Positions 52,550 to 64,000 of a stretch of DNA of 64,000 nt are shown here, piece by piece. Both the position numbers and the translations under genes were made by a program. Position 1 is the first letter of the stretch, and the number at the start of each line of letters is the position of its first letter. Source of the stretch: Cinclus cinclus (lineage: Eukaryota; Chordata; Aves; Passeriformes; Cinclidae). The DNA lies in NCBI RefSeq assembly GCF_963662255.1, contig NC_085047.1:106944181-107008180 (forward strand), given 5' to 3'. Below the pieces are notes generated by a model. It made no database searches. It saw only the letters and a program-made list of their open reading frames with translations, and was not told the DNA's origin.

Positions 52550-52645
52550 CCAAAGCGTAGACAAAACTCCGCGAGTATCCCCGAGCGAGGGTTTGCAGGA
52601 CGCCGGGCCCTGCGCCTTTCTTAGCAACGCCATAAATCTTCTGGA
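52550..52645. promoter_or_regulatory. isolated CpG-rich patch, candidate distal element
   Basis: About nine CpG dinucleotides cluster here (for example CTCCGCGAGTATCCCCGAGC and GGACGCCGGGCCCTGCGCC) within AT-rich, CpG-poor DNA. A TTAGCAAC half-site at about 52620-52627 resembles the RFX X-box. No gene start can be assigned to it. The frame 52593-52814 crosses it without recognisable features. Confidence 0.35.
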
Positions 52646-53674
52646 GCCCATCAGCGGAGGGGAGGCTGAGCTTTACCTCTTCTATTTCCTATCTCATTGC
52701 AGTCTTTCAGCCAGAGGATGTGTCTGCCAAGGTGTACATAGAGGGAGCTGGTGTAGTTCCAGGAGTGAGTTTGTCCTATTAAATTCTGTCAGCACTGCAG
52801 CTTCACTCAGATAAAAATGTTACCAAAGTCAATAAGCTTGCAAGGACTTGCAAAAGCTGTGTGATTTCCTGTTTAGTTTGGTTTTGTGTAAGGGTGTGAG
52901 GCAGGTTTTAGGACAATATTCAAATGAGACCAACATTGATTATTTTTTAAGTAACTATAGAAAAATTATATTATGTACAGAAATTAACTCTTAAACCCAT
53001 CAGCGCTGATTTTATTTTTAGATTTTTAAGGAGCACATTTAAACTTAATACAGCAGGAAGATTTTCCACTGATTTGATATGCATAGACTCAGACCCTTAA
53101 TATCTGAGAAGAGAATCAAGAGAAAGACATACTCAGTTGAAAGAATTATGTATACAATATCCTTCTTCCTAAAGGTATTTTTTTTCCTGGGCTTTCTTTT
53201 CTGTGAGTGATGACCATGTGCTGAATTTCCTTGCTGCATGAGTTTTGGTTGTTAATGACAGGAGCCACAGAAACTTGTACTGTCAATTTGTATTTCCATT
53301 TCAACCCTTTCAGTTGTCATTGTAAACTGAGTCTTAGCTAGATTTTACTATGGGAGGCTAATACCCCTGAAACCAAGTGAAGAGGGAAAAATAGGGTCAA
53401 AGCATGTATGGGGCTGGAATAGAGAAATTTCATAGCAATGTAATGCTGTCGGAAAACACAGGATGTTTTTTCCTTAAATGGGGTGAAAAGTACCTGCATC
53501 AGTTCCACCAGAGCATTTGTAATACATGTCACCAAGTCCTAAAATTGGCTTAGAAATGGTGAGGAAGTTTAATTTTTTTTCCCGCTTGTGATTTTGCCAG
53601 TACAGTTAAATAGTTTTATTGAGATGTTTGTTTTCCAAAATACAGAACACCTTTTTTTTTGTTCTCCAAGTGTT

Positions 53675-53715
53675 CATTTAAAACAGACAGTTTTAAATGT
53701 ACATGTACATTTAAA
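53675..53715. repeat. overlapping inverted repeats with a perfect 24-bp palindrome
   Basis: CATTTAAAAC at 53675-53684 is the exact complement of GTTTTAAATG at 53690-53699, with a 5-nt loop. The second arm overlaps a perfect 24-bp palindrome at 53692-53715 whose half is TTTAAATGTACA. The core CATTTAAA is thus present three times in alternating orientation. Confidence 0.9.
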
Positions 53716-54854
53716 TTCTGTATAAGTTCAGCAATTACTTCCTAAACAATAAACAGCAGAAATGTACTTCCTAACAGATTGATTCATCCTTCTCAAAATA
53801 TTTTAAGTAGATAATTAACACTGGGTAATTAAAAGTATCTTCAGTCTTTGTAACTATACAGCCTATGATTTTTCACAGCAATGTGATTAATTTTATCCAA
53901 AATTGCTCAACACATATCTTTGTAACAATTTAATTTGCATGCTTGGTTGGTACCGCCTTCCCTTGGTTTCCTTCATTTTGTGAGATGCTCAATTAGTCAC
54001 AAGTCTGAACAGAGAGATTCAGGCAGACTTGTGGCTTGGAGTACCCCTTGCTCACTGAATTCCTTTATAGGACTTAGAAAGCTAGACGTAGAAAGCTATA
54101 GGACGGTATCCTTAGGGCTAAACCTCCAGTGCAGCAACACAGCCCTCACTTTACAGATAGCACACCAAAAGGGAGCAATTCCATGGTCATTACTTCCTAG
54201 CAAAAGGAGGCAAGCATCCGTGAAGATGGAGGGATCTGTTAGCCATGTGTATCTTTTTCCACAGCTTTACAGAAGGCTCAGGATGTTGACATCCCTGTTC
54301 TTCCCATCATGGACTTCTGTGTGTTCTCTGAAAAAGCCCAGCCTCTCACTGCGCCTGGTAAGCTGTGGTAATATTATGGCCAGGGTGCTGCATGAATCTG
54401 AAACTGTGCAGGTTTGGCTCAGCAGAATCGACTTCTAAGTAACAACTAAGTATTTTAATGTGTTACATGAAAAGATACAGTTTAATAATTTTCATTTAAT
54501 AAAATGTCTTATAAGTTTAGAGGTTAGCACCCTTTTTTCTGATAAAATTGCTGGGTGAATGCAGATGAGAAGTATTTCATGCTAGACTATCTACGTTGTT
54601 GCTGTCTAAATGTTTTAACCAAAATACTCTTGTAAGATGTTACATAGTGATTATAAAAATACACCATGAAATCAATATAAACAAGAATACTGAACTCAAA
54701 GCATGGACATGAGACACAGGAAAATATAATGATTTCATTATATTTGTTTAAATCACTTTGCTGTGAAATGTTAGCTTTTGTTTTTATGTATTTTTATTAT
54801 TTTGCCACTATAATTATGAATTGTATCTACTTTTTTCCTGTAAAGAAAATGCAG

Positions 54855-55199
54855 TCTTGTACGAAGGCGAACAGACTTGTTACTGCTGTTACCTGCTTGC
54901 TAGGAGTGTAACCTGAGAACATGATTGAGCCTTGTCCAGGCCTGGTGGGTGCTTGTAGCCACTGCTGCTTGAGTGCTAGCCAACATGTTGGGGCTTGCTC
55001 GGACTTGTGCCCCAGCACAGGAGGCATCACACAGCCCAACAAGAAGCTGCTTATAAAAGGGGCGGTGACCAGGGGTAGGACGGACGTGTTGGTGGAGCGT
55101 GGACTCCCCGCGTCCCCAGCGCTGCTTGCCCGTTCCTTATCAAAAAATTAATAAATTACCTTATTGATTGACCTACCTGACTGTGGTAAATTCATAACA
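54855..55199 (+). mobile_element. probable solo LTR of an endogenous retrovirus
   Basis: About 345 bp beginning TGTACGAAGGCG and ending TAAATTCATAACA, so it carries the TG...CA ends of an LTR. Inside are a TATA box in CTTATAAAAGG at 55050-55060 and a poly(A) signal AATAAA at 55150-55155 in the spacing expected of U3-R-U5. The segment is richer in G+C than its surroundings. No gag, pol or env remnants flank it. No matching target-site duplication was identified, so the ends are approximate (TGTAACC at 54907 is another possible start). Confidence 0.6.
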
Positions 55200-57800
55200 C
55201 TCTTAATAAGAACGTATTTTGTAAGTGATTGTCAGTTCAGTAACAATTCTAATTCAAATCATATAGAGCCGTGGACCACGTTCTGTATTTAGCCTGGCAC
55301 AGGGCTCCAACAGAGAATAAGGTGGACAGAAGTGTTTTCATGTTGTCGCTATGCTGTCTGAATTCTGGGCTAGATTTGGTCTACTTGCTCTAGTCCACAA
55401 AGCTCAAGGATCTAAAGTCATAACTGTATCAAATGCAGAATCCATGTAAGAAGAATAAAACTTAGCAGAGCTTGGCACTTAATGTACAATGCTTTTGTCA
55501 TGGGGTCAGAAGTCATTTTTGATTATATTTTTGATAATTCTTTGTTATGAACTGTGTTGCCCAAAGAGATGAAAAGTCTATTTATGCATGGGAAAACAAA
55601 TTGTTCCAGCCACGACTCTCCAGAAATGTCTTATATTCTGTGCCAGTTCCTGCATTCCCCAGACCTTTGATACTCACGAATCATTTCAGTAAACCTTGTT
55701 CCTTCTTGCTTTGATTTTTCTGTATTGGAATGTATCATAGTGGATAAATGTGCCATTTCTTTGTCCAGTGGTCATTTTCTCTCTGTTTTAAAAAAATATG
55801 CAAATTTGGATTTCCTCTTCCATTAGATCATGTAGTGAAGCATTTTGGATCCTTCTTAAGCATCATAATGACATTATTTCAAAGTTCCTTTGTCACATTA
55901 GTTGCTACACACACACATTTCTTTCTATGTTATTTCTATTCCACCCCATCAGAATGACCAAAACTCAAAGTATCAATGAAGGAGATGTTGAGGAGGATTG
56001 AGAGGAACACCAGCCAAGAAACTAGCTAGGCTTCCAGTGAAGAGACTGAAATACCAGCCTTGGACACTTCTAATGTTTGCAGGGAGCAAAGATTGGGGTA
56101 TTTTATTTTTTGTCTCCAAAAGTCTCTTGGCAACTAGATTCCCTTCTTTTAATTTGTAACAGTTCATGACTATTCTGACGAACACTAAGACATAGTAAAG
56201 AAAAAAATATAAGGTTCTTTTTTGTGCATTTTGTTCACAAGAAAGGGTGCCACAGATTGTAAACCCTAGGGCACCCTATAACAAGTTGTATTAGAAGTGT
56301 GTGACATGGACAAGAAGCAGACTGAATACATTGTTTCTGTGGCTTTCTCTTCCTTTTGGCAATGGATATGTGAAATTCTCACCTGGTAGAGATCCAAAAG
56401 GTGAGCATTGTTAGCAAAACGGTAGATGTAAATAACTGAAGCCTTCATTTCCCAACCCAGATTGTGCAACTTTGCTAGTCAGAGGACTGAGTTTGTGTGA
56501 GGTCTATGATGTAGAGAGTGTTATTGGAACTTTTTTGACTTTTACGTGCTGGTAATACTTCTGATAGAGTCCAAGACCAAATTCAGAACATGTTCTGATA
56601 CAACATCACCACCACCAAAATAACCCAGACTTCCAAGAGAATGGATCTGAGTGAGTGGCACTGTGACTTGCACACGAATGGCTGTCAGGAGATTTAAGTC
56701 CAATTTTATTCTCAGTTACCCAGCTGAACTTAGAGATCCGTCACCACTTTGACACACACCCTACTCATCCAGTTCCTGCTGGTAGTCCCTCTTAGTTCCA
56801 GAAGTACACAGTGGGATTGCCCTAGGGAGATCAGGCTCTGGATGTGGGGTGGTTTTCAGGGACTGAATCTGTCGTGATCAGCTGACTGCTTTCTGATCCT
56901 TTCATTGATACTGCAGTCCACTGCACATGGCATCACATCCACATGACAAATCTGGAACAGAGCTGGCTTCCCTGCTGTCATTAACTTTGGTTCATCACGA
57001 TGCTTCAGCGACCTGCCAAGCTCTCCAGTAGTAATGGGATAAATATAACTGGCTGAAGCAACAACACGAGTGTAAGCAGCAACTTTATCTTGCCATTTCA
57101 ACTTTACACTTTGGAAAAGGAGTGACTATTCTGAACGACTATCACAGCAGTTGCTGATATTAGCCTGAGCTGTTGATGGTGACAGGGTTCCCAAAGGAGA
57201 CTTACGGCATCCCAGTGGATTCACATTTTATATACGTCAGCTTGTAAATGGTTGGAACTTCCTTTTGGCATTACAAGGGATCAGTAGTAAAGAAGCTACA
57301 TAAGCCAATTTCTCTCTTGTAGATGATGCAATTGACTTTTCAGACAACCAGGCCCAAAGGATGCATTTAATGCTTTCAGTGCTAGGTTTTAAAATTATTT
57401 TTAGTGAAACAGCTTTTTTGGGTTTGCCCAGGATTTGTATTGGTATAAATAAAGGGTACCAAATCAGGTTCCTAAAAGTGACCATCAGAGAACTCAATGC
57501 TGCGGAAGAAGGGCTAAATACTTATCCCCCTTGCTGTAAACCCAAACTACCAACAAATCAAAATAATTTAGTTTGACAGGAAACTATGATACCTAACACA
57601 GAATACATATAGACTTCAGCACCCACTGTGGTGAATCTCTACTGATTTCACTTGTGGGACTGAGAGCAAAATGTGTCCCCTGTATCTTTAAGAGACCAGC
57701 AGTCTTAGAACAGCAAATTAGCCTCAGTCAGCAGTCTGTATGTTAAATGAATGACATTCCATCATACTTCCTCCAAGAGTGAAGATAGTATGGGTAGATA
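55200..57800. other. gene-poor region, no gene recognised
   Basis: AT-rich DNA. One minus-strand frame, 56856-57101, is unusually protein-like (see findings) but matches no family I recognise and has no supported splice structure. Confidence 0.5.
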
Positions 57801-57849
57801 CAGGGTGTACCTGTGCTTCTCATTAGTCGCTCAAGGATGACACTTTCTG

Positions 57850-58100
57850 TTATGCTTGCTACAGTGGTACATTAATCTAATTTACAGTTTTATGTCAAAT
57901 ACTTTTTTGAAATCCAAGTAGATTATGTCCATTAATCACTTTGCCCGGTCTGTGTTCCTTATGATCTCATCTCTTATTAATATCTTTAGGATCTTGGCTA
58001 CCACCAAGGTCAAACTGGTCTATAATTTCCTAGCTCCACCCCAGGCCTTTTTAAAGACGGTTATGTTTGTGTTACAGTGTCCTTCAGTAGCTGCTTCATT
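57850..58100 (-). mobile_element. old CR1/L3-like LINE remnant, minus orientation
   Basis: The plus strand AAATCCAAGTAGATTATGTC followed by CCAAGGTCAAACTGGTCTAT AATTTCCTAG resembles, in reverse, the reverse-transcriptase region of ancient CR1/L3 elements (compare a related block in the CR1 at 12330-12400). It is highly diverged and the boundaries are uncertain. Confidence 0.5.
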
Positions 58101-61100
58101 TTCAGAAGGCTATTGAGAATCTTTCACCTTGATTTCTAAAGTTTTCTAGAGGTACTGAAAATGTTGCTTTTAGTTGCTTTAGTTGGTCCTTTTGGTATTA
58201 AACCTGGACTCTTTGCTGCTAGAATCTTTGCACATCTGGCATCATCTCATTTTCCTTCTACATAGAAGGTCACTCATTTCTGTTTTCATTTACTTCTTTA
58301 TAACGTAAAGTTTCTAACTGCAAATCAAAAAGCCTTTGTGCTTTTTTTTTTCTCCGCTTCTGTAAACATGGTGCTTCTTTTTGTGGTCAAAGCATGGAAA
58401 ATATACAGGATTGCTTGGGCTTTACAAATATTCTTGATTAGATTCTGTTTTTCAGGGATGGAAATAAAAAAAAACAGACAAAAACACCCAAATTTTATTG
58501 ATAACTGGCTCTTCTTGTATCCTGTCTTCTCTTTATATATCCATCAAGTTTGAAAGAAGTTCATTAGAGGCCAGATCATTTTACTTTAACGCCCTCAACA
58601 CATCCCAAGCATATCAATGGAATTTAAAAAGCAAAGATAAAGAAAAATTGCAGCACAGTAAACAACTATATACAGATTACAGGCTAAAGCTGGTTGAGAT
58701 GAGGAAAAGTTACCAGACAGAAATAATATTTTAGTACATTCTGTAGGTAAAGTCCTGATTGGAATAATTGGAGTTGAGTCATTGAAAGTGGTGTCCAGGG
58801 AGTTAATTAAATAAATAGCTTCCTTGCCAATGGCTTTAACAGAAATCCAAATGGGCTAAAAAGAGCCATCAGCAGCATGTACTGTACCTGTCATAATTAG
58901 AACCAAGGCCTATCTACTGTAACGAGTCACAGAGAGAAGTTTTGACTTTGTTTTGTCAAATGGATGTGTGACATCAGAGTAAACAGAAGATTTCACTGGA
59001 AATCCTTATTAGAAGTCCTTCAAGAGAATGAAAACTTGTTAAAAATAAATCACGGAAATTTGCCTTATCTATTTTGAAGGAAAACATCTTGCTGTTCTAG
59101 ACTTTCTTACCCTGATAATTTCCATCAGTGATATGAATAAATATATATATTTGACTTTGTTTTGATTTGGGTTCTCTCAGTTCTGAACGAGATTGCCCGT
59201 TCATGTTGTATGCATAGCAGTGCAGATGAGGGCATAGAACATGCCACGTATATGGTGTCAGCATTCTCAGCATGTAGCATAGCTTCAAAGGCATGTCACA
59301 AATTAAGATCATGTTTAACGTACTGTTGTCTTTGCTGATGCTTATGAAATTTGCCACTAGTGTTACAGCTCTTTTTATTTTTTTTTTTTTTTGGCACCCA
59401 GTCTCTTCATGAAGGAGTTTACATACATGACTTGGTCAAGGATGCAGCATAATGGCTGTACCTTTTGAAAAAAAAGTGTGTTTTGTTTTGTTTTTTCCCA
59501 GCAGTAACTACCAGTATGGTGCAGGAGTGAGCATGAGTGGCTTTCTCAGCCCTTTAAGGGAGAGGGAAATGTTTGGGCAGGAGTGGGGGCCTTCAGTGGA
59601 TCAACACTTGGTGCAAGGCTTGTGTTGCAGACAGGAGTTTGGCTCCTACCACACATGCAATTAGGAGGAGCAAGGACTTTAAAGCAGGAGCAAGATCCAT
59701 CTGAAAAGGTGTGGTAAAAAGAGTGTCTTTGGGAGGCTTCAAACCTAATGAGGGCAGCTTGAAACTGGTAAGTTACTCTGTGATGGAGAGCAAGCATGCA
59801 TACAGTGTTTTATCTCATGGTGCACCATGTTTAGACTGATTTCAGAGAGGTCACGCACTTAAGCTGAAGTATGAGTAAGAATCATGCCAAAGGTGAAGCC
59901 TAAAATTCCTTATTTTTTCTTTTTTTTTTTGGGAAATCAGTAGCTGTATTTTCTTTTTATTTCCTTTAGAGAAATATAAATGACCACCTAGAAAAAGATA
60001 AGCAGCAACTCATATTTGCTTGTATTTGCTTAGTATTCACTTGAGGAGCAGAAAGAGGAACTAAAATCCTTCTTTAACAAGAGGATTTGAACAAGCTCAA
60101 CACAGTAGAATCAGTGAGTTTCCAAAGCTGCTCCATCACTGCACCCATCAGAGGGCAGCAGAACCTGCAGAACGGGCCACAGATGCTGCTTCATTGCTTT
60201 TAATTTCACACTCAGGAAGAACCAGAAGAAAAAAGAAACAATTTAGAGAAAGAAAAAGAAACAGTTCAGACGCACTTCTGGTAAAAATTTTAATAGCTTT
60301 GAAGTGGTCTAGTGCAATTCTGAGCACAACAGTTTCCAACAAAGCAGCGTAACTACCTGTTGGTGAGAACAGCTATTCTGCATGTGATAGTTGGAGCATT
60401 AGCAGTGAGGCTATGAAGCCATGTTAATATAATGGCAATTAGGGCAAAGATAAGAAGAGCCATTACAGTGACTGAACAAAATATTGGGGTAGAAGAAAAC
60501 CAGACTGTTTTTTTAAGAAAGTAATGTTTGGTGGCATGGAATTTTGAATGAATGCCTTCAAATAACAAGGAGAAAGATATGTTGCTGTTTGCAGAAGGGA
60601 TACAGAGGTTTTTAGTGACATTTCATTTCATTGTTGGAAAATAAAAGGATTATTCACTAATTTATAGCAATTTAGGGATTTCCAACACTAATGCATTTTC
60701 AGAAATTGTAATAAATGAATGGCATTCAGAAACAATAAAAAGCTAGAATTAGCATGGGATACAGAGACTGTCAGCCTAATGACCTCTCCAAATGTCTGTG
60801 TCATACAGAAGGTATGAAATTAGTGGCAATAGTTTTTTATCTGTAGATGACACCTTGAATTAAGTTGGGAGTAGCAAGTGAATATAAATAACTGATGCTT
60901 TTTTCTTGCTGCTTATCTGAGTTATTAACAGTATTTTGAAGTACCTGAAGTAATTGTCAGAAAGTAACTAAATTCATAAGCTTACTCTGGAATAAACATT
61001 TAAAGTATTTCTGTGAGTAAAATTTTATTACTCTGCCAAAGAAGCACCCATGAGCAGAGGGGTTTAAAGGGATGGAAACAGGAACAGAGCCCACTGTCTG

Positions 61101-64000
61101 TAATAATCTCTGCATTACACACTAATCTGGACTGCTAATTCATCTGCTTTAGAAACTTCATGCAAATTCTCAACCAAATCTGATCTGGTTTCCCATCTGA
61201 AGAATTTTTGGTGTATAGTATGTACAGGCAGAGTCCTGGAAATGGCATAGAATTGTGTTCTGGCAGCTTTAAAAGCATAGAAACCAGTCAGTCGAAATTA
61301 TTCAAGCAGCCTGCTCTTTATTTCTTCCCTCGAGCAAAACCACAGATCAGAGCTCAAGGAGAAAAAAGCAAGAGATCCTTCCTCAGAGACAAGAAAGGTC
61401 TGTTTTGCAGAGGGATTCCCATCCATACTGCTTCAGGAGTGTACAACTCACTTGTGGCTTTGCTAACTTTTTTTCTCTTAAAAATCACATCTACCATCAT
61501 CATAGACCCTTCATTCTCTTTGTGTTGGATCAGGCAGGTGAATTCACCTCTCCATCCAAGGCAGCACAGCAGTGATTCCCAAACTAAGGAAAATGTGGAA
61601 TATTGTGACAAGGGGCAAAGATTTGGGGGGGGAGGGGGGGAGAGGACGGGACCCATGAAGGCATGCCAATTGTAGGCTGTTAATTTTTTTTTAATTTTTA
61701 AAAATATATTGAGAATGTGTAATGCTTAGTGTTGAGGCAGAAGTGCATCTAAACCAAATTTAGCAGAAACTGTGCTTCCACAAGAAATGTTGTTCATTCT
61801 TACAGAATCTGTCCAGATCCTGTGAATTCAGTAGGGCGACTGCTCTGTGCTTCTGGTGAAAGTTCGGAGCTGGCAGTTAACTCTTCCATTTGATTGCTGA
61901 CATCAGTGAGAACTAGAGGGCAAGTGACATTATTTCTCATAAAGGCCAGATGCAGTTCAAAGATGCTGCCAATAAACAGTTAATTCCATTTGCTGATGTG
62001 TATTTTTTTCCTCACACAGTGGTACATAACATTGCTTTGAATATTCATTCCCTTCATTTTCAGCTCTGAGTAAATGAATACACCACTTTTCACTGTCTGT
62101 AATTTATGTAATTACCTTTGTCATTTGGATAAGATTTAAGCAGATGAAAGGATTGAAGAGGGGATAAGGAATTTTTTCTCAAAGTTTTAACAGTAAAAGT
62201 AAACCTGTGATTTTAGTAAAAGAAAACAACAAACATTCTTTGTCACACTCGAGGGCAGCCCTTGGAGGCTGCAAGCAGAACTAGCAAGGATGATGTTTTC
62301 AGTGCTGTCATCAGTGGCAGAAAGAGAAGCACGTAGAATTATTGTTTCCCCTGAAGACTCAGAACACAAAATAGTTTAAAGCAGATTACGTTTTCATTTT
62401 TTCTCAAAAGAGTCTGGAAGACAAATAGAAAGCAGGCCTTGGGCTGCAGCATTTGCTCCATAAATGACACTCATCACAGATATTGGTAAAGCATCTTACA
62501 CATGTCTTGTATTAGAGTAGCACCTTTTGCATTCAGTGCTCATTTTGCACACTTCTAGATCCATCTAAAATCAGGTTTCTGCCATTTTAGTTATTATTTT
62601 TATAAAAACTGAAATAGCATGCTAGGTAGCCCGCAGTGTAAATATCACTGTAAATGAATAACTGTGATTAGATTAGCATAAACAATTCTTTCATGGAAGG
62701 ATATTGTTAACTTAGCACAGCTAAACTAATAGGAATTTTCTGTATTGGAAAAACCTTCGAGAAGAATGAGGAGGTCCTGGAGGCAAATGTATCTTCAATC
62801 CTCTTACAATCCCTATCAAGGACTACTATTTTACTGCCATTCCTCACTCAGTGGTTGGTCAGTATTTCCTCATTACTGTTAAACCTTTTGACTTCACTGA
62901 CCCAGGAACTCTTGGCAAAGAATCCAGCAAGCAATTTGCTTTATCCAGGTCTTAGTCTTAACGAAGCTGTTTGTGAAATGGACATCATTTGTGCTGCCCC
63001 TCTCTTAGCATCTTTCATTAGACTCATCTGATCAGTCTGTAATTGAACATATGCACAGGCTAAACTTTAGGTCATTGATGATGCTGACACAGGCAACATA
63101 AGACAAAGAAGAGTGGGGAAAGGGATGAAACAGAGAAGTACAGGGAAGAATTGAGAATAAAGAAGAGGAATCACTGCAGTTTGTGAATTTGTAAGCTTTC
63201 CTACCTTGACCTTAAAACTTAAAGTTGAATGTATTTAAATCCAATACTTAACAAATCTGCCTCATCGTGTTTCCTTAATTCCTCATAGGTCACAAAGTTT
63301 TGTTCCTAAAGAAGCTTGTCTGTCACTTTCAAATAAATTTGTACATCACTAAGTACTTCATGAATCAGAAGTTAGTAGGAGTTAGGAATATGGTCTTTAA
63401 TTTCTTCATGGTTAAATGAACAGTAATTCATTCAGAGGCTAAAATGCAAAAGAAACAAAAAATGAATTATCACTTGAGGTGGAAGAGTTTTTAGTAATGA
63501 AATAGATACACAGGTACAAAGACTATGACAATCTTTTCTCTTACTGTCTCAGAAAAAGCATTTTAAAAGTGAATACTGTTTATGACAGAAAAATGGACTG
63601 GCTAGCTCTTTTTCTTCCGCAATATCTATTATCTTCTTCAAACATGGGCAAATACTACTGTCGATCCTGTAGTTCTGAGTTCACTAGGCAAGGTAATACC
63701 AGTGAATTAACCCATGAGACCCACAGGCATGGATTTTCTGGCTTTTTATAAATTTTCCAACGGAAAAATTTTCTGGAGTTGTTGTTCTATGAAATTGCAC
63801 TGTCTCCCTCTAGTGACGGTTTCTGTCTGTCATCTCGGGTTTAACATGGACTTCTCAGAGACAAGGCGTTTTTAACAGCTTGTGCTGCAGTCTGGTTCCA
63901 CCCCATCAATGCCTCAGCACTCAGCTGCTTTTATTGTGGCCGTTAGGTTTGCAGCGTTACTGCAACTGTTAGTGGGGCCAAGGCAGGTTTAGGAATTCTA
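58101..64000. other. gene-poor region to window end
   Basis: AT-rich DNA without recognised exons. It includes a T run at 59377-59392, a G-rich tract at 61625-61650 and a CTCF-like core near 63806-63816. In mammals the DMD 3' end lies in this direction from TAB3, but no dystrophin sequence was recognised. Confidence 0.5.
61625..61650 (+). repeat. G-rich tract with G-quadruplex potential
   Basis: Eight G, one A and seven G in a row, followed by AGAGGACGGG, give enough G-triplets for an intramolecular quadruplex on the plus strand. Confidence 0.7.

Noticed and set aside
53935..54438. 167-codon plus-strand frame
   Set aside because: Long for AT-rich DNA, but its translation shows no domain, signal peptide or splice context that I recognise; most likely chance or the relic of an unrecognised repeat.
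61208..61675. 155-codon plus-strand frame
   Set aside because: Composition is irregular, it runs through the G-rich tract, and it shows no recognisable motif.
63569..63751. Zinc-finger-like pattern YYCRSCSSEF...LTHETHRH in a 60-codon frame
   Set aside because: The Cys/His spacing does not fit the C2H2 consensus, there is only one such unit, and no neighbouring finger was seen.
63806..63816. CTCF-like core CCCTCTAGTGA
   Set aside because: It departs from the consensus at the last conserved G and is a single weak site without supporting context.

Overview
This 64 kb window is vertebrate nuclear DNA, most likely from a bird. It has a multi-exon gene with GT-AG introns, a compact CpG-island promoter, AT-rich introns and intergenic DNA, and several 5'-truncated CR1-type LINE copies, which are the typical avian retroposon. 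Most open frames here are chance frames in non-coding DNA.

The one gene that can be firmly supported is TAB3 (TAK1-binding protein 3, an adaptor of TAK1/MAP3K7), on the minus strand. Reading it from its start, the coding sequence begins at 21378 and continues through six recognised coding exons: 21277-21378 (CUE domain), 16958-18398 (large Pro/Ser/Gln-rich exon), 13757-13917 (coiled coil), 11336-11429 (coiled coil), 9713-9796 (linker) and 7391-7539 (NZF zinc finger and stop). These join in frame to 676 residues. This is shorter than the mammalian protein as I remember it (about 712), and one exon of about 34 codons expected in the 7540-9712 intron was not found. The 3' UTR runs leftwards from 7390, possibly to a poly(A) signal pair near 2981-2994. 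The promoter is most likely the CpG island at about 43060-43990, some 22 kb upstream, which contains a TCTCGCGAGA element and repeated GC boxes.

Layout: 1-2960, flank with no recognised gene; 2965-7390, inferred TAB3 3' UTR; 7391-21465, TAB3 coding exons and introns with two large CR1 copies; 21466-43488, long first intron with several CR1 fragments and simple repeats; 43060-43990, CpG-island promoter; 44190-64000, gene-poor DNA with a CR1 copy next to the island, a probable solo LTR near 54855-55199, an old CR1/L3-like remnant near 57850-58100, AT microsatellites, a perfect 24-bp palindrome and an isolated CpG-rich patch. In mammals TAB3 lies between GK and DMD; no exon of either was recognised here, so that synteny is only background knowledge.

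No operon, defence system or other clearly new system was seen. The most useful leads are the promoter architecture, a possible spliced upstream ORF in TAB3, the missing linker exon, and the palindromic structure at 53675-53715.
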